Source: Dyella sp. GSA-30
GTDB taxonomy: Bacteria; Pseudomonadota; Gammaproteobacteria; Xanthomonadales; Rhodanobacteraceae
DNA: 64,000 bases
Assembly (NCBI RefSeq): GCF_027924605.1
Contig: NZ_AP027042.1
Location: forward strand, 1,093,524-1,157,523
Direction: 5' to 3'
The notes under the pieces were generated by a model, which saw only the letters and a list, made by a program, of their open reading frames with translations, was not told the origin of the DNA and did not search any database. Shown piece after piece: positions 21,331 to 31,785 of the stretch. Made by a program: the position numbers and the translations under genes. Position 1 is the first letter of the stretch, and every line of letters starts with the position of its first letter.

Positions 21331-22239
21331 ATGTCCGCACGTACTTTCCAGGATGTGATCCAGACCCTCAACCGCTACTGGGCGGCGCAGGGTTGCGTGC
21401 TGCTGCAGCCGCTCGATACCGAGGTCGGCGCAGGAACGTTCCATCCAGCCACTTTTCTGCGCGCGCTCGGCCCCGAGCCCTGGGCGGCCGCCTATGTTCA
21501 GCCGTCGCGCCGCCCGACGGATGGCCGCTACGGCGAAAACCCCAACCGCCTGCAGCATTACTACCAGTATCAGGTGGTGATGAAGCCGAACCCCGAAAAC
21601 ATCCTCGAGCTGTACATCGGCTCGCTGAAGGAGCTGGGCCTGGACCCGCTCGTCCATGACCTGCGTTTCGTCGAGGACAACTGGGAATCGCCCACGCTGG
21701 GCGCCTGGGGCCTGGGTTGGGAGGTCTGGCTCAACGGCATGGAAGTCACCCAGTTCACCTATTTCCAGCAGGCCGGTGGCCTGGAATGCCGCCCGGTAAC
21801 GGGCGAGATCACCTATGGTCTCGAGCGCCTGGCGATGTACCTGCAGAACGTGGACAACGTCTACGACCTGATCTGGACGGAAAGCCCGCACGGCACGGTG
21901 ACCTACGGCGACGTGTTCCATCAGAACGAGGTCGAGCAGAGCACCTACAACTTCGAGCACGCCAATGTGCCCGAGCTGCTGCGTTGGTTCGACGTTTGCG
22001 AAGGCGAGGCGAACAAGCTGATCGCCGCCGGTCTGCCGTTGCCTGCCTATGAGCAGGTGATGAAGGCAAGCCACACGTTCAACCTGCTCGACGCGCGCCG
22101 CGCGATCAGCGTGACCGAGCGCCAGCGCTACATCCTGCGTGTACGTACATTGTCGCGTGCGGTTGCCGAAACCTACGTCGCACAGCGCGAAAAGCTCGGT
22201 TTCCCCGGCCTCAAGAACAAGAAGGAGCAGGCTGCATGA
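21331..22239 (+). CDS. glyQ: Glycyl-tRNA synthetase alpha subunit
   Basis: Class II catalytic subunit of the alpha2beta2 bacterial GlyRS. The product is 302 residues (E. coli 303). Family features include the start [18 protein letters not shown], motif 2 [14 protein letters not shown], and the motif 3 [13 protein letters not shown]. Its last codon overlaps the glyS start by 4 bases (ATGA), so translation is coupled. Confidence 0.98.
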   Translation: MSARTFQDVIQTLNRYWAAQGCVLLQPLDTEVGAGTFHPATFLRALGPEPWAAAYVQPSRRPTDGRYGENPNRLQHYYQYQVVMKPNPENILELYIGSLKELGLDPLVHDLRFVEDNWESPTLGAWGLGWEVWLNGMEVTQFTYFQQAGGLECRPVTGEITYGLERLAMYLQNVDNVYDLIWTESPHGTVTYGDVFHQNEVEQSTYNFEHANVPELLRWFDVCEGEANKLIAAGLPLPAYEQVMKASHTFNLLDARRAISVTERQRYILRVRTLSRAVAETYVAQREKLGFPGLKNKKEQAA

Positions 22240-24383
22240 GCGCCGCCAAGTCGTTACTGATCGAGCTGGGTACGGAAGAACTACCGCCCAAGGCGCTCGA
22301 TGAACTGGCCGCTGCTTTCCTGCGTGGCATCTGCGATGGCCTGTCCAAGCGCGGTGTCGATGCGGCCCTGGACAGCGCGGTGGTGTACGCCTCCCCGCGT
22401 CGTCTGGCGGTGCATATTCCCGCGGTGGCCGAATCGGCGGCGCAACAGGTGATCGTGCGTCGCGGTCCTGCACTGACCGCGGGTCGCGATGCCGAGGGCA
22501 AGCCTACCAAGGCCCTGTTGGGGTTCGCTCAATCGTGTGGCGTCGACGTCGAGCAACTGGGCGAAGAGCGCACCGACAAGGGCGCCTGGTTTGCTTACCG
22601 CGACATGTCGCCGGTGCGATTCCTGAAAGATCTGCTTGCGGAGATCGTCGACGAGACGCTCAAGGGCCTGCCGATCCCGAAGCCGATGCGCTGGGCCGAT
22701 CACGACTACAGCTTCGTGCGCCCGGCGCATTGGCTGGTGATGCTGCATGGCTCGGACATCATCGATGGCGAAGTACTGGGCTTGAAGAGCGGCCGTCAGT
22801 CGCGCGGCCATCGCTTCATGCATCCGCAGCCGGTGCATATCGCCGACGCCGACGGCTGGCTCGACCATATGCGAGCGGCCAAGGTGCTGGCCGACCCGCG
22901 CGAGCGTCGCCAGCGCATCGAGGCTGAAATCGCCCGTGCCGCGAAAGAAACCGGTGGCGTGCCGCGCCTGGACGCCGCCCTGCTGGACGAAATCGCCAAC
23001 CTCACCGAATGGCCGGCGGCGATCGCCTGCACGTTCGAGCGGGACTTTCTCGCCGTGCCCCCCGAGGCACTGGTGACGACGATGGAAACCAACCAGAAGT
23101 TCGTGCCGGTGTTCGATGCCGACGGCAAGCTCACCGAGCATTTCATCGGCATCGCCAATATCGACAGCAAGCAGCCGAGCGAGATTCGCAAGGGCTACGA
23201 GCGCGTCATACGTCCGCGCTTCGCCGACGCGAAGTTCTTCTGGGACGAAGATCTGAAGACCCCATTGGCCGGCTACCAGGATGCGTTGAAGAACGTGACC
23301 TATCAGCAGGCGCTGGGCAGCCTGTGGGACAAGAGCATCCGCGTTGCCGAGCTTGCGCGCGTCATCGCCAACCGCGTCGGTGTCGACGCCGGTCAGGCGA
23401 CTCGTGCCGCCGCGCTGAGCAAATGCGACCTGCTTACCCGCATGGTCGGCGAGTTTCCCGAGCTGCAGGGTGTGATGGGCCGTTACTACGCCGCGCATCA
23501 CGGCGAACCGGCCGAGGTGGCCGATGCGCTCGACAGCTACTACCAGCCGCGCTTCGCCGGCGATGCCGTCGCCTCGGGCAAGGTCGGCCAGGTGCTGGCC
23601 GTGGCCGAGCGCCTGGATACGCTCACGGGCATTTTCGCCGTCGGCATGAAGCCCAGCGGCAACAAGGATCCGTTTGCCCTGCGCCGCGCCGCGCTGGGCC
23701 TGGCACGTACGCTGATCGAAGGCAGGATCGAGCTCGACCTGCCGGGCACACTGCGTGAGGCTCTGGAACTGCTACCCGAAGCCGCCCTGGCCGCCGGCAT
23801 CAAGCCGGGCAAGGACGGCAAGGCAGCGCCGCTCGATGCAGGCAAGCGCCGCGCCGAATTGGCCGGCGAGCTGTATGACTTCGTACTCGAGCGTTTGCGC
23901 GGCTACTACGCCGAACAGGGTTTTGGCGGCGAGCAGTTCGAAGCCGTGCTCGCGGTGCGACCGGCCAGCCTGGCCGATTTCGATCGTCGCCTGCGCGCGG
24001 TAGCCGACTTCGGCCGCCGCCCGGAAGCGGCCAGCCTTGCTGCCGCCAACAAGCGCGTTGCCAACATCCTGCGCAAGCAGGCCGAGGAAGCCGGAGCGCC
24101 GCCGATCGGCAGTTCGGTCGACCCGAAGTATTTCGAGTTCGACGCCGAACGTGCGTTGGCCGATGCGCTGGTGTCTGCCACCGCCGACACCGCCGCTCCG
24201 CTGGAAGCGGGCGACTACGCCGCCGTGCTGACTCGTCTGGCCCAGCTTCAGGCGCCGGTCGATGCGTTCTTCGACGATGTGCTGGTCAATGCCGAAGACC
24301 CGGCCGTACGCGCCAATCGCCTGGCCTTGCTCGGGCAGCTGAAGGCGCAGTTTGCGGCGATCGCGGATATTTCCCGGTTGTAA
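22236..24383 (+). CDS. glyS: Glycyl-tRNA synthetase beta subunit
   Basis: tRNA-binding subunit of GlyRS, 715 residues (E. coli 689). It begins [15 protein letters not shown], the family signature, and has an HD-domain-like region in the middle with [11 protein letters not shown] and [17 protein letters not shown], then a C-terminal anticodon-binding domain (about 590-715). It overlaps glyQ by 4 bases and is followed by a strong terminator. Confidence 0.97.
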   Translation: MSAAKSLLIELGTEELPPKALDELAAAFLRGICDGLSKRGVDAALDSAVVYASPRRLAVHIPAVAESAAQQVIVRRGPALTAGRDAEGKPTKALLGFAQSCGVDVEQLGEERTDKGAWFAYRDMSPVRFLKDLLAEIVDETLKGLPIPKPMRWADHDYSFVRPAHWLVMLHGSDIIDGEVLGLKSGRQSRGHRFMHPQPVHIADADGWLDHMRAAKVLADPRERRQRIEAEIARAAKETGGVPRLDAALLDEIANLTEWPAAIACTFERDFLAVPPEALVTTMETNQKFVPVFDADGKLTEHFIGIANIDSKQPSEIRKGYERVIRPRFADAKFFWDEDLKTPLAGYQDALKNVTYQQALGSLWDKSIRVAELARVIANRVGVDAGQATRAAALSKCDLLTRMVGEFPELQGVMGRYYAAHHGEPAEVADALDSYYQPRFAGDAVASGKVGQVLAVAERLDTLTGIFAVGMKPSGNKDPFALRRAALGLARTLIEGRIELDLPGTLREALELLPEAALAAGIKPGKDGKAAPLDAGKRRAELAGELYDFVLERLRGYYAEQGFGGEQFEAVLAVRPASLADFDRRLRAVADFGRRPEAASLAAANKRVANILRKQAEEAGAPPIGSSVDPKYFEFDAERALADALVSATADTAAPLEAGDYAAVLTRLAQLQAPVDAFFDDVLVNAEDPAVRANRLALLGQLKAQFAAIADISRL

Positions 24384-24414
24384 GGTCCGGCTGCGCGTGC
24401 AGCCAGAGACCTAT

Positions 24415-24449
24415 AGAAAAAGCCCGCCAGGTTGCGGGCTTTTTCTTTT
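24415..24449. terminator. Bidirectional terminator between glyS and XRE gene
   Basis: Thirteen-base arms AGAAAAAGCCCGC / GCGGGCTTTTTCT around six bases. The A-tract before and T-tract after let it end transcripts from both glyS and the convergent XRE regulator gene. Confidence 0.93.
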
Positions 24450-24487
24450 GTCCCCTTTGTCGGGGACTGTGACCGGACAAAACGAAA

Positions 24488-25057
24488 TCAGGCTGCCGAA
24501 CGATTCCGGCGAATGCGATCACCCAGACGGTGATTGAACGCCACCATCGCCGTGGCATCCACGTCGCCGTTAGGGCCGAGGATGTCGTAAAGCTCGGCCA
24601 GCATGTCGGCGTTTTCGGCCAAGGTCAGGCGGCTTTCGGCCAGGTCGAGTTCGGACTGCAGAATGCGCAGCGCGGTATTGAGACGGGTCGGGTCCATGGC
24701 GACGCCGCTGGCCTGCAGCGTGTCGGCTGCGGTCCGCAGCTTGGAACGGTGCCGCTGGGACAGCGAGCTTTCCGTGCCGGACAATTCCTCGCCTTGCGCA
24801 AGCGCCTCGGTCTGGATCGTGCCTTCACCGGCCACCAGCCACACCAGCGAAATGCCGAGGGTCTTGGCGAGGGTCACGCAACGGGCACGGGACGGATCAG
24901 TGTTGCCGTCGCGCCAACTACGCACAACGCCTTCGGAGAACCCGCACATTCGTGCGATTTCCGTGACGCTGCCAACGCGCTGGATCAGCACTTTTATACG
25001 ATCAGCAAAGGTGCCGGAGGGGGCTTCGACGAGGTGCGTAGTTTTTTGCGTGTTCAT
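24488..25057 (-). CDS. XRE-type regulator, phage CI-repressor-like N-terminus
   Basis: Product of 189 residues from the ATG at 25057, which has GGAAA seven bases upstream; a TTG at 25069 is a less likely start. Residues 14-70 are a helix-turn-helix with SVTEIARMCGFSEGVVRSWRDG followed by SRARCVTLAKTLGISLVWLVAGEG, the pattern of CI-like DNA-binding domains with the WLVAGEG linker. The C-terminal half is helical and probably for dimerisation; no LexA-type peptidase motif is seen. No phage genes surround it. The 480-base region upstream has several palindromes that could be its operators. Confidence 0.8.
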   Translation of the reverse strand: MNTQKTTHLVEAPSGTFADRIKVLIQRVGSVTEIARMCGFSEGVVRSWRDGNTDPSRARCVTLAKTLGISLVWLVAGEGTIQTEALAQGEELSGTESSLSQRHRSKLRTAADTLQASGVAMDPTRLNTALRILQSELDLAESRLTLAENADMLAELYDILGPNGDVDATAMVAFNHRLGDRIRRNRSAA

Positions 25058-25539
25058 CGCAATTTCCAACCAACGTGGACGAGGGGAATTTCGCTCCTGC
25101 TTTCACCGCTTAACTTCCATGTGTCCAAAGCTTTAACGGATTTCAGCGAACTCAAGCCCCAGGCATCTGTGCCGAAAACTATAGGGTCGAGCGGGGCACG
25201 CTGTAGTCCAACCGGTCGTTTTAGCCGACAGGTCGCAATGAATAACGACCGAGTTTGGGTTTGGTTTACCCGCTGCATACACAGACAAATGAAATTTATT
25301 TCACGTAAGATTTTGCTCCTACCTCGTCTCAGTAGGTGTGATACGGGTAACATGAGCGCGTACTGGGTCACGAAAACCTCAGCCAAACGCTCGTTTGGTA
25401 CGGATGGCACTGGTTTTGTTGACTTTTCCACAGGGGTTCTTTGGGCTATGCTTGAAGCTTCCCCCGTGAAAATCTATGGCACGTCTAGACGTGGCGCGGG
25501 TTTTCGCGTTTTGGTTCATCGATAGATTGAGGTCCCTCA
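25058..25539. other. 482-base divergent regulatory region with three palindromes
   Basis: No gene is seen. Three perfect inverted repeats lie here: TGAAAT-TT-ATTTCA at 25288-25301, CCAAACG-CT-CGTTTGG at 25383-25398 and CACGTCTAGACGTG at 25480-25493. The last would be in the leader of the lipoprotein gene. The region is more AT-rich than its neighbours. It should carry promoters for both the XRE gene and the lipoprotein gene; I cannot place a convincing -35/-10 pair. Confidence 0.5.
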
Positions 25540-26418
25540 ATGCGCAGGATCGTTTGGTCGCTGATGTCGGTTGCAGCCCTGGCGCTGGCCGGTTGCAATT
25601 CTTCTTCGGATACGTCGTCGTCGCAGCCGGCGGCGGAAAACGCCCCTGCAGCGGGTGACAACACAGCAGCTGCCCCCAAGGCCAATACGGTGTCCGGCAC
25701 CGTGGCCTTGTCCGGCGACGTGCAGCTTTCGCCGAATGCGAAGCTCGAAATCAGCCTGGTCGACGTGTCGACCGAAGGTGGTGCCACCTCGCTGGCGAGC
25801 AAGACGATTTCGCCGGTGCCGAGCATGCCGCAGTCGTTCGAGCTGACCTTCAACGCCACGGATATCGTCCCGGCCAATGGCTATAACGTGCAGGCCGTGC
25901 TGACCGATGGCGATCACAAATACGCCCCGGCCTTGCAGTCGCCCGTGTTGACCAAGGGTGCGCCCAGCCAGGTGACGATCACCCTGGCACCGGTGCAGAC
26001 CGCTGGCGACAAGGAGTTTGCCGCGTTCAAGGACGTGCAGGCACACATCGGCGGCATGAAGATCACCAACGGCACCAAGCTCGACAAAGATGTGTCGCGC
26101 GGTTGGCAGGTGTTCCGCGAAGGCGGCAACGTGAAGTTCATTCGCGAACAGGTCGACTACGGCGACAAGGGCTTCACCAGCACCGACTACGCCTATAAGG
26201 ATGGAAAGCCGTGGGTGGTCGTGCAGCAGAAGAAGTCCAGCAAGGACGCCAAGCCGTCGTCCACCGACCGCGCTGCATGGGGTCAGGATGGTTCGCTGTT
26301 GCTGAAGCAGCACGAAGCCGGCAGCAAGACCGATACGCTCAGTGACGACGATGCCGCCAGCTTGCAGAAGCAGGCGCAGTCGATCCTGAATCTGGCGACG
26401 GGCGGCAAGGGCAAGTAA
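25540..26418 (+). CDS. YbaY-like lipoprotein
   Basis: Outer-membrane-type lipoprotein of 292 residues. The signal peptide ends in the lipobox LAGC with the lipidated Cys at 19, followed by a Ser/Ala/Pro-rich tether. Residues about 48-155 match the YbaY/YscW fold, with VSGTVALSGDVQLSPNAKLE and FELTFNATDIVPANGYNVQA. The remaining 140 residues are specific to this protein type and contain a lysine-rich loop. The function of the family is not established; YscW-type members are secretin pilotins. Confidence 0.8.
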   Translation: MRRIVWSLMSVAALALAGCNSSSDTSSSQPAAENAPAAGDNTAAAPKANTVSGTVALSGDVQLSPNAKLEISLVDVSTEGGATSLASKTISPVPSMPQSFELTFNATDIVPANGYNVQAVLTDGDHKYAPALQSPVLTKGAPSQVTITLAPVQTAGDKEFAAFKDVQAHIGGMKITNGTKLDKDVSRGWQVFREGGNVKFIREQVDYGDKGFTSTDYAYKDGKPWVVVQQKKSSKDAKPSSTDRAAWGQDGSLLLKQHEAGSKTDTLSDDDAASLQKQAQSILNLATGGKGK

Positions 26419-26438
26419 TCGCTGCTGCGAGCTGGACG

Positions 26439-26469
26439 AAAAAACGCCCGCGAAAGCGGGCGTTTTTTT
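26439..26469. terminator. Terminator after YbaY-like gene
   Basis: Stem AAAAAACGCCCGC / GCGGGCGTTTTTT around GAAA, with seven T. The A-tract on the other side makes it usable by the convergent esterase gene. Confidence 0.93.
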
Positions 26470-26482
26470 GTGCCTGCGTTGG

Positions 26483-26513
26483 ACAAAGCCGGCGACTGGG
26501 TCGCCGGCTTTGT
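26483..26513. terminator. Second hairpin, end of esterase gene
   Basis: Perfect 14-bp stem ACAAAGCCGGCGAC / GTCGCCGGCTTTGT around TGG, seven bases beyond the esterase stop on the minus strand. No T-tract follows directly; it may assist the terminator at 26439. Confidence 0.55.
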
Positions 26514-26519
26514 CGTAGA

Positions 26520-28370
26520 TCAGAACCCGATCTTCATCCCGATATTCAAGCTGTTGTACTTCTGGCTGCTGTCCTTGAAGCGACCGCTGTAACCCACCCA
26601 GGCGCTGACGCTTTCGGAGAACTTGGCGTTCAGGCCGACATCGGCGGTGCCCCAGCTCTTGTCCGGCGTATAGCCGAGCAGCGAGAAGGTACCCGGCATG
26701 CTGACCAGGCCGGCGGTCACTTCGCGCTGATCTGCCTTGGTGTCGTGGTTCCAGGCCAGTTCGGCGTACGGCGACCAGGCGATGCTGCCCGAGCCGAAGC
26801 TGCCCTGCAGACGCCAGCCCAGGGTCGAGATCAGCGAGTCGCGGTGTTGGCTGCCGAAGCTCATCGCAGTGCTGTCGTCGCCGCTTTCGGTATAGCCGTC
26901 GAGCTTCACCGTCTGCCAGTCGAGGTTGGCGAACGGGCCGGTGCGGATGTTGTTGAAGGTGAACCAGTAGCCACCGGTGAAACCGCCGCCCAGGCGCGAA
27001 CCATCGTCCTTGCCGGTTTCGCCACGAAGATTCGTGCCCAACTGGATGCGGCGGTCGATGTCGGAGAAGTTGGATTGCGCGAAGTTGACGTAGCCGCCGA
27101 CATAGGCGCCGCCGGCATACCAGGTGGCGTAGCCGATACCGCTGATGTCCTGCAGCTTGTAGCCGCCGCCACCGGTGAAATCGCTATTGTGCTGACCGAT
27201 GCCCATCGCCACGCCGATCGAGAAATTCTCGTTGAGCTTGGCGTCGGCGCCCAGGGTCAGGTCGACGTTGTTGGACGTGGTCTTGGGCGAGCTGTCGCTG
27301 CCGTCGAAACGCTGGTGCGAGTAATCGACGTTGGCGAAGAAGCGCGTGCCGGAACCGGCTTCGTCCGCCTGCATCTGATTGCGGATCGCGCGGTTCTGCG
27401 CCTGGTTGGCTGCCAAGGGCGCTTCGCCCAGCAGAGAGATCTGGCCCGGTGCACGCAGCAACGAGGTCACGTACTGGCCCAGCAGCGCGTGTGCCGCGGT
27501 GGTCGGATGCACGCCATCGGCGAACAGGTAGGTCTGGTTGGCACCCGCAGCGTAGGTGTAGGGCAGGCCCGAGCCGGCCGGACCACACTGCACCGAACTG
27601 GAGCCGGCGCCGCAGGCCGGCTGGGTGACGTTGGTGAAGCCATAGGCGGACGGATTGGCGATCACTTCGTTAAGCAGCGCGAAGGTGTTCACCGGAATCA
27701 CGTTGAGGCCGTTGTTGCTCAGCTGCGAAATGCCCGCATTGAGCACGCCGTTGAACGCCAGCGACAACTGTGTGCCACCGGCCTGCGCCGCCGGACCACC
27801 GGCGATGCTTTCCGGCGTCTTGCCGATATCGGGCAGGCTATAGACGACGACGTACTTGGCGCCGGCGGCCTGCAACTGACCGAGCAGCTTCACCTCGGTC
27901 GTGGCGGCGGCCACGGTGCCGGCGGCCAGCACGTTCGGATCGGTCGACGTGGCGGTCAGGAAGAAGATGTCGTTGGCGCCGCCCCACACCTGGTAAAGCG
28001 CACGCGAGTCGGCCTTGCCGCCAGTCGCGCCCAGATACATCTGCAACTGCTGCGGAATGGTCGGGATCGGGCCGGCCGCGGAGTTGTTGTTGAGGCCCGC
28101 ACCGCCGAAGGCGAAATCGGTGCCGCCCAGCAGCGAAGGCGTGACCGGCAGGCCGAGGTTCGCCGCAACGATTTCTGCGGTGGTCACACCCGGGTTGGTG
28201 GTGAAGCGCAGCGGCGGCTGGATCTGCGGCGCAGTGGCCAGCGAGATATTGCCTGCATCGCTCAAGCTGTCGCCGAAGACGACCACCTTGTCGAACTGGC
28301 CCGCCGAAGCGGCGGAACTGAAAAGCAGCGCGGCGGTAATGGCGCCGGCCAGATAACGAGTACGAGGCAT
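26520..28370 (-). CDS. estA: GDSL esterase autotransporter (EstA-like)
   Basis: Type Va autotransporter of 616 residues. After a signal peptide (about 1-23), the GDSL hydrolase passenger starts with KVVVFGDSLSDAGN, nucleophile Ser35, then the block GGANDIFFL and the Asp-His pair in DGVHPTTAAHA. About 270 C-terminal residues form the beta-barrel and end in the required Phe (NIGMKIGF). It should display lipase/esterase activity on the cell surface, as Pseudomonas EstA does. The ATG at 28370 has AAGGAG eight bases upstream. Confidence 0.93.
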   Translation of the reverse strand: MPRTRYLAGAITAALLFSSAASAGQFDKVVVFGDSLSDAGNISLATAPQIQPPLRFTTNPGVTTAEIVAANLGLPVTPSLLGGTDFAFGGAGLNNNSAAGPIPTIPQQLQMYLGATGGKADSRALYQVWGGANDIFFLTATSTDPNVLAAGTVAAATTEVKLLGQLQAAGAKYVVVYSLPDIGKTPESIAGGPAAQAGGTQLSLAFNGVLNAGISQLSNNGLNVIPVNTFALLNEVIANPSAYGFTNVTQPACGAGSSSVQCGPAGSGLPYTYAAGANQTYLFADGVHPTTAAHALLGQYVTSLLRAPGQISLLGEAPLAANQAQNRAIRNQMQADEAGSGTRFFANVDYSHQRFDGSDSSPKTTSNNVDLTLGADAKLNENFSIGVAMGIGQHNSDFTGGGGYKLQDISGIGYATWYAGGAYVGGYVNFAQSNFSDIDRRIQLGTNLRGETGKDDGSRLGGGFTGGYWFTFNNIRTGPFANLDWQTVKLDGYTESGDDSTAMSFGSQHRDSLISTLGWRLQGSFGSGSIAWSPYAELAWNHDTKADQREVTAGLVSMPGTFSLLGYTPDKSWGTADVGLNAKFSESVSAWVGYSGRFKDSSQKYNSLNIGMKIGF

Positions 28371-28500
28371 GTGCAACGCTCCTTGCTAGGGCTTTGTTAT
28401 AGGTTTGTTACGGTAATGCATATCCGTACTGACGCGCATGCTGCGCTGCGGCGTAAGCACGGGATTGCAAATCGTTGATTCGAGCGGATTTCCCCACGAC

Positions 28501-28526
28501 GGCCGGATGATGGAGCTGATCCGGCC
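28501..28526 (-). terminator. Hairpin after tex
   Basis: GGCCGGAT / ATCCGGCC around ten bases, between the end of tex and the esterase gene. A perfect 12-base palindrome CGTTTTAAAACG at 28547-28558 lies next to the tex stop. Neither has a clear T-tract, so termination is only possible. Confidence 0.35.
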
Positions 28527-28563
28527 GCCGGTTTAGTACGATTTTGCGTTTTAAAACGACCGT

Positions 28564-30912
28564 TTAGCGCTTCATCGCACGCGACAGCGCGTCGGCAAAG
28601 GCGCTATTGGCCGGCGCTGGAGCTGCTGCCGGCTTGGAGCCGCCGCCACCGCCGCCGGGACGACCGCCACCGCGCTGATCGCGTTGACCGCCGCGCGCGT
28701 TGTCGTTGCCGCCTGCCGGCTTACCGCCGCGTGTCTGCTGGCCTGGCTCGTCGTCAAGGCGCATCGACAGGCCGATGCGCTGGCGTGGCAGGTCGACCTC
28801 CATCACCTTGACCTTGACGATGTCGCCCGCCTTCACCGCATCGCGCGGATCCTTGACGAAGGTGTGCGACAGCGCCGATACGTGCACCAGGCCGTCCTGA
28901 TGCACGCCGATGTCGACGAACGCGCCGAAGGCGGCGACGTTGGTGACGCGGCCTTCGAGAATCATGCCCGGACGCAGGTCCTTGAGATCCTCGACGCCCT
29001 CGGCAAAGCTCGGCGCGACAAACTCCGGACGCGGATCGCGACCGGGCTTTTCCAGTTCCTTGAGGATGTCGCGCACGGTCGGTACACCGAAACGCTCATC
29101 GGTGAACTGCTCCGGCTTGAGGCCGCGCAGGAAGCTGGTGTCGCCAATGATGTTGCGAACTTCACGGCCGCATTGGGCGATGATGCGCTCCACCACCGGA
29201 TAGGCTTCCGGGTGCACTGCGCTGGCGTCGAGCGGGTTGTCGCCATGGGCCACACGCAGGAAGCCGGCGCACTGCTCGTACGCTTTGTCGCCCAGGCGCG
29301 GCACCTTGAGCAGTGCCTGGCGGTTGGCGAAGGGACCGTTCGCGTCGCGGTACTTCACCACGTTTTCCGCCACCGACGCCGACAGGCCGGCAACGCGCGA
29401 CAGCAAGGCCGCCGAGGCGGTATTCGCATCGACACCGACCGCGTTCACGCAATCTTCGACGCTGGCGTCGAGGTTGCGCGCCAGCTTTACCTGGTTCACG
29501 TCGTGCTGGTACTGGCCCACGCCGATCGCCTTGGGTTCGATCTTCACCAGTTCGGCCAGCGGATCCTGCAGGCGCCGTGCGATCGATACCGCACCACGCA
29601 GGCTCACATCGAGCTCGGGGAATTCCTTGGCAGCGGCTTCCGATGCCGAATACACAGAGGCGCCCGCTTCGCTGACCACGATCTTGGCCAGCTTGAGGTC
29701 GGCGTGCTTCTTCATCAGCTCGCCGGCGAGCTTGTCGGTTTCGCGCGAGGCGGTGCCGTTGCCGATGGCGATCAGGTTGACTCCATGCTGCTTGCTGAGC
29801 ACGGCCAGGCGTGCGATCGACTGGTCCCACTGCCGGCGCGGTTCGTGCGGATAAATCGTGTCGGTGGCCAGCAATTTGCCGGTGGCGTCGACGATGGCGA
29901 CCTTGACGCCGGTGCGGATGCCCGGGTCCAGGCCCATCACCGTCTTGGCGCCGGCCGGTGCGGCCAGCAACAGGTCTTTCAAATTTTCGCCGAATACCCG
30001 GATGGCTTCGTCTTCGGCACCTTCGCGGACGCGGCCGAACAGGTCGAGCGTGAGATGCAGATGCAATTTGACACGCCAGGTCAGGCGCACGGTTTCACGC
30101 AGCCACGCATCGGCGGAGCGGCCGCGATCGAAGATGCCCGCATGCGCGGCGACACGGCTTTCGCCCTCGGCATGGCCTTGTTCGGACTCGAGCGCGGGAG
30201 CGAGTTCCAGCTCGATCACGCCTTCATTGCGTGCGCGCATCAGTGCGAGCAGGCGATGCGACGGAATCTTGCCGATCGGTTCGACGTGATCGAAATAGTC
30301 GCGGAACTTCGCGCCTTCATTCTCCTTGCCTTCGACCACCTTGGCGCGGATCTGGCCCTTGTCCCACAGCCAGTCGCGCAGCTCGCCGACCAGGTGGGCA
30401 TCTTCGGCGATCGATTCCATCAGGATGGCGCGCGCGCCATCGAGCGCCGCACGCACATCGGCAACGCCTTTCTCCGCGTCCACATAGCCTTCGGCCAGCG
30501 TCTCGGGCGATTGCGTGGGGTCTTCGCGCAATGTCGTCGCCAGCGGCTCCAGGCCGGCCTCGCGTGCGATCTGCGCCTTGGTGCGACGCTTGGGCTTGTA
30601 GGGCAGATACAAATCTTCCAGACGCGCCTTGGTGTCGGCGTCGAGGATGTCTTTCTTCAACGCATCGCTCAGCTTGCCCTGTTCCTCGACGCTGGCCAGG
30701 ATCGCGCTACGGCGATCTTCCAGTTCGCGCAGGTAACGCAGGCGCTCTTCGAGCAGGCGCAGCTGCGTGTCGTCCAGCCCGCCGGTGGCCTCTTTGCGAT
30801 AGCGAGCGATGAAGGGCACGGTGGCGCCACCGTCGAGCAAATCCACCGCGGCCTGCACTTGTTCGGGCTTGGCGGCGATGTCCTGGGCAATGCGTTGTTC
30901 GATGCTGAGCAT
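28564..30912 (-). CDS. tex: Tex transcription accessory / RNA-binding protein
   Basis: Product of 782 residues. The order is that of Tex: N-terminal helical domain from [16 protein letters not shown], with [24 protein letters not shown] near 105-130, a YqgF/RNase H-like domain ([18 protein letters not shown] near 322), helix-hairpin-helix repeats (near 495-560), and an S1 domain ([20 protein letters not shown] near 652). Tex binds nucleic acid and stabilises transcription and ribosome function. The C-terminal 55 residues are Gly/Arg/Pro-rich ([11 protein letters not shown]), a disordered RNA-binding-like tail. Confidence 0.97.
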   Translation of the reverse strand: MLSIEQRIAQDIAAKPEQVQAAVDLLDGGATVPFIARYRKEATGGLDDTQLRLLEERLRYLRELEDRRSAILASVEEQGKLSDALKKDILDADTKARLEDLYLPYKPKRRTKAQIAREAGLEPLATTLREDPTQSPETLAEGYVDAEKGVADVRAALDGARAILMESIAEDAHLVGELRDWLWDKGQIRAKVVEGKENEGAKFRDYFDHVEPIGKIPSHRLLALMRARNEGVIELELAPALESEQGHAEGESRVAAHAGIFDRGRSADAWLRETVRLTWRVKLHLHLTLDLFGRVREGAEDEAIRVFGENLKDLLLAAPAGAKTVMGLDPGIRTGVKVAIVDATGKLLATDTIYPHEPRRQWDQSIARLAVLSKQHGVNLIAIGNGTASRETDKLAGELMKKHADLKLAKIVVSEAGASVYSASEAAAKEFPELDVSLRGAVSIARRLQDPLAELVKIEPKAIGVGQYQHDVNQVKLARNLDASVEDCVNAVGVDANTASAALLSRVAGLSASVAENVVKYRDANGPFANRQALLKVPRLGDKAYEQCAGFLRVAHGDNPLDASAVHPEAYPVVERIIAQCGREVRNIIGDTSFLRGLKPEQFTDERFGVPTVRDILKELEKPGRDPRPEFVAPSFAEGVEDLKDLRPGMILEGRVTNVAAFGAFVDIGVHQDGLVHVSALSHTFVKDPRDAVKAGDIVKVKVMEVDLPRQRIGLSMRLDDEPGQQTRGGKPAGGNDNARGGQRDQRGGGRPGGGGGGSKPAAAPAPANSAFADALSRAMKR

Positions 30913-31102
30913 GAGTCTGTAAACATTCCTTGAGGGGCTGCACCGGCGTGGAAACGCGAGGTCTCCAGGTCGGGTCTGACATCATACAAGGTCGCCCGCC
31001 ATGACGGCCTTGCAGTGCGGCATCAGACCGTCGATGCTTGGCGCCGTCGCATGGCGCCATGTCCGTGCGGCCAAAGCATAAACATGGCGTCAGGGGGAAA
31101 AC

Positions 31103-31717
31103 ATGATCAAGATGATCCGCGCATGGGCGGTGTTTGCGCTCGTGCTGATGCTTGGCGGCTGCCAGTCTAGTTTGATGACCAAGAGCGGCAGCAAGGCCGC
31201 GACCGTGGCTCCGGCTGTCGTGGAACAGGCCACCGTGGTGTTTATGCGGCCTTCCGTCATGGGCGGGGCGATTCAGTCCTCAGTGTATGACGTGACCGGT
31301 GGCCAGACACGGTTCGGCGGTATTGTTTCGTCCAAGACCGCCGTGCAAATGCATGTGCCGGCGGGCGATCACCTGTTTATGGTGATCGGCGAAAATGCTG
31401 ATTTCATGAATGCCACGCTCGATCCGGGCAAGACGTATTACGTCTGGGTGCGCCCGCGCATGGGCGTATGGAAAGCGCGCTTTTCGCTGATCCCGCTCCA
31501 CAACGATGCGAGCGCCAAATACAACCTGCAGTCGAAGGACTTTGCCGACTGGAAGCGCGACAGCGAGCTGGTCGACAAGACACCTGCCGCCGACGCCTGG
31601 TACGAGTCGCATAAGAGCGACATCGAATCCAAGCGCGTCGACTACATGAAAAAGTGGGACAAGATGGATGCCGAAAACAAGGCCGAGCTGACCTTGCATG
31701 CGAGCGACGGCGTGTGA
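31103..31717 (+). CDS. Lipoprotein of unknown function
   Basis: Product of 204 residues. The signal peptide ends in the lipobox LGGC with Cys20. The mature part begins with a Lys/Ala tether, then has a beta-rich core with VVFMRPSVMGGAIQSSVYDV and AGDHLFMVIGENADFM and PGKTYYVWVRPRMG. This resembles the DUF2846-type lipoproteins, in which a small-molecule-like string is converted to a surface domain, but the match is by eye. The C-terminal 60 residues are highly charged and helical. GGGGGA seven bases before the ATG sets the start. Confidence 0.72.
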   Translation: MIKMIRAWAVFALVLMLGGCQSSLMTKSGSKAATVAPAVVEQATVVFMRPSVMGGAIQSSVYDVTGGQTRFGGIVSSKTAVQMHVPAGDHLFMVIGENADFMNATLDPGKTYYVWVRPRMGVWKARFSLIPLHNDASAKYNLQSKDFADWKRDSELVDKTPAADAWYESHKSDIESKRVDYMKKWDKMDAENKAELTLHASDGV

Positions 31718-31730
31718 CGCTGGACGGATG

Positions 31731-31768
31731 AAAAAAAGCGCGCCGGATCAACGGCGCGCTTTTTTTTT
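31731..31768. terminator. Bidirectional terminator
   Basis: Stem AAAAAAAGCGCGCCG / CGGCGCGCTTTTTTTTT around GATCAA, between the convergent lipoprotein and RDD genes. A-tract and T-tract serve both strands. Confidence 0.94.
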
Positions 31769-31785
31769 GGGATCGACGGGCGAGG

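Noticed and set aside
25406-25421. TGGCACTGGTTTTGTT before the lipoprotein gene, resembling a sigma-54 promoter
   Set aside because: The -12 element reads GT instead of the essential GC, so it is not counted as a promoter.
25419-25452. TTGACT and TATGCT before the lipoprotein gene as a sigma-70 promoter
   Set aside because: The spacer would be 22 bases, too long for a standard promoter.
28684-30933. A 749-codon open frame antisense to tex (similar ones are antisense to algC, mnmG, pepN and the esterase gene)
   Set aside because: GC-rich codon use leaves long open antisense frames. Composition is His/Arg/Ala/Gly-rich without motifs, while the opposite strand encodes a complete known protein.
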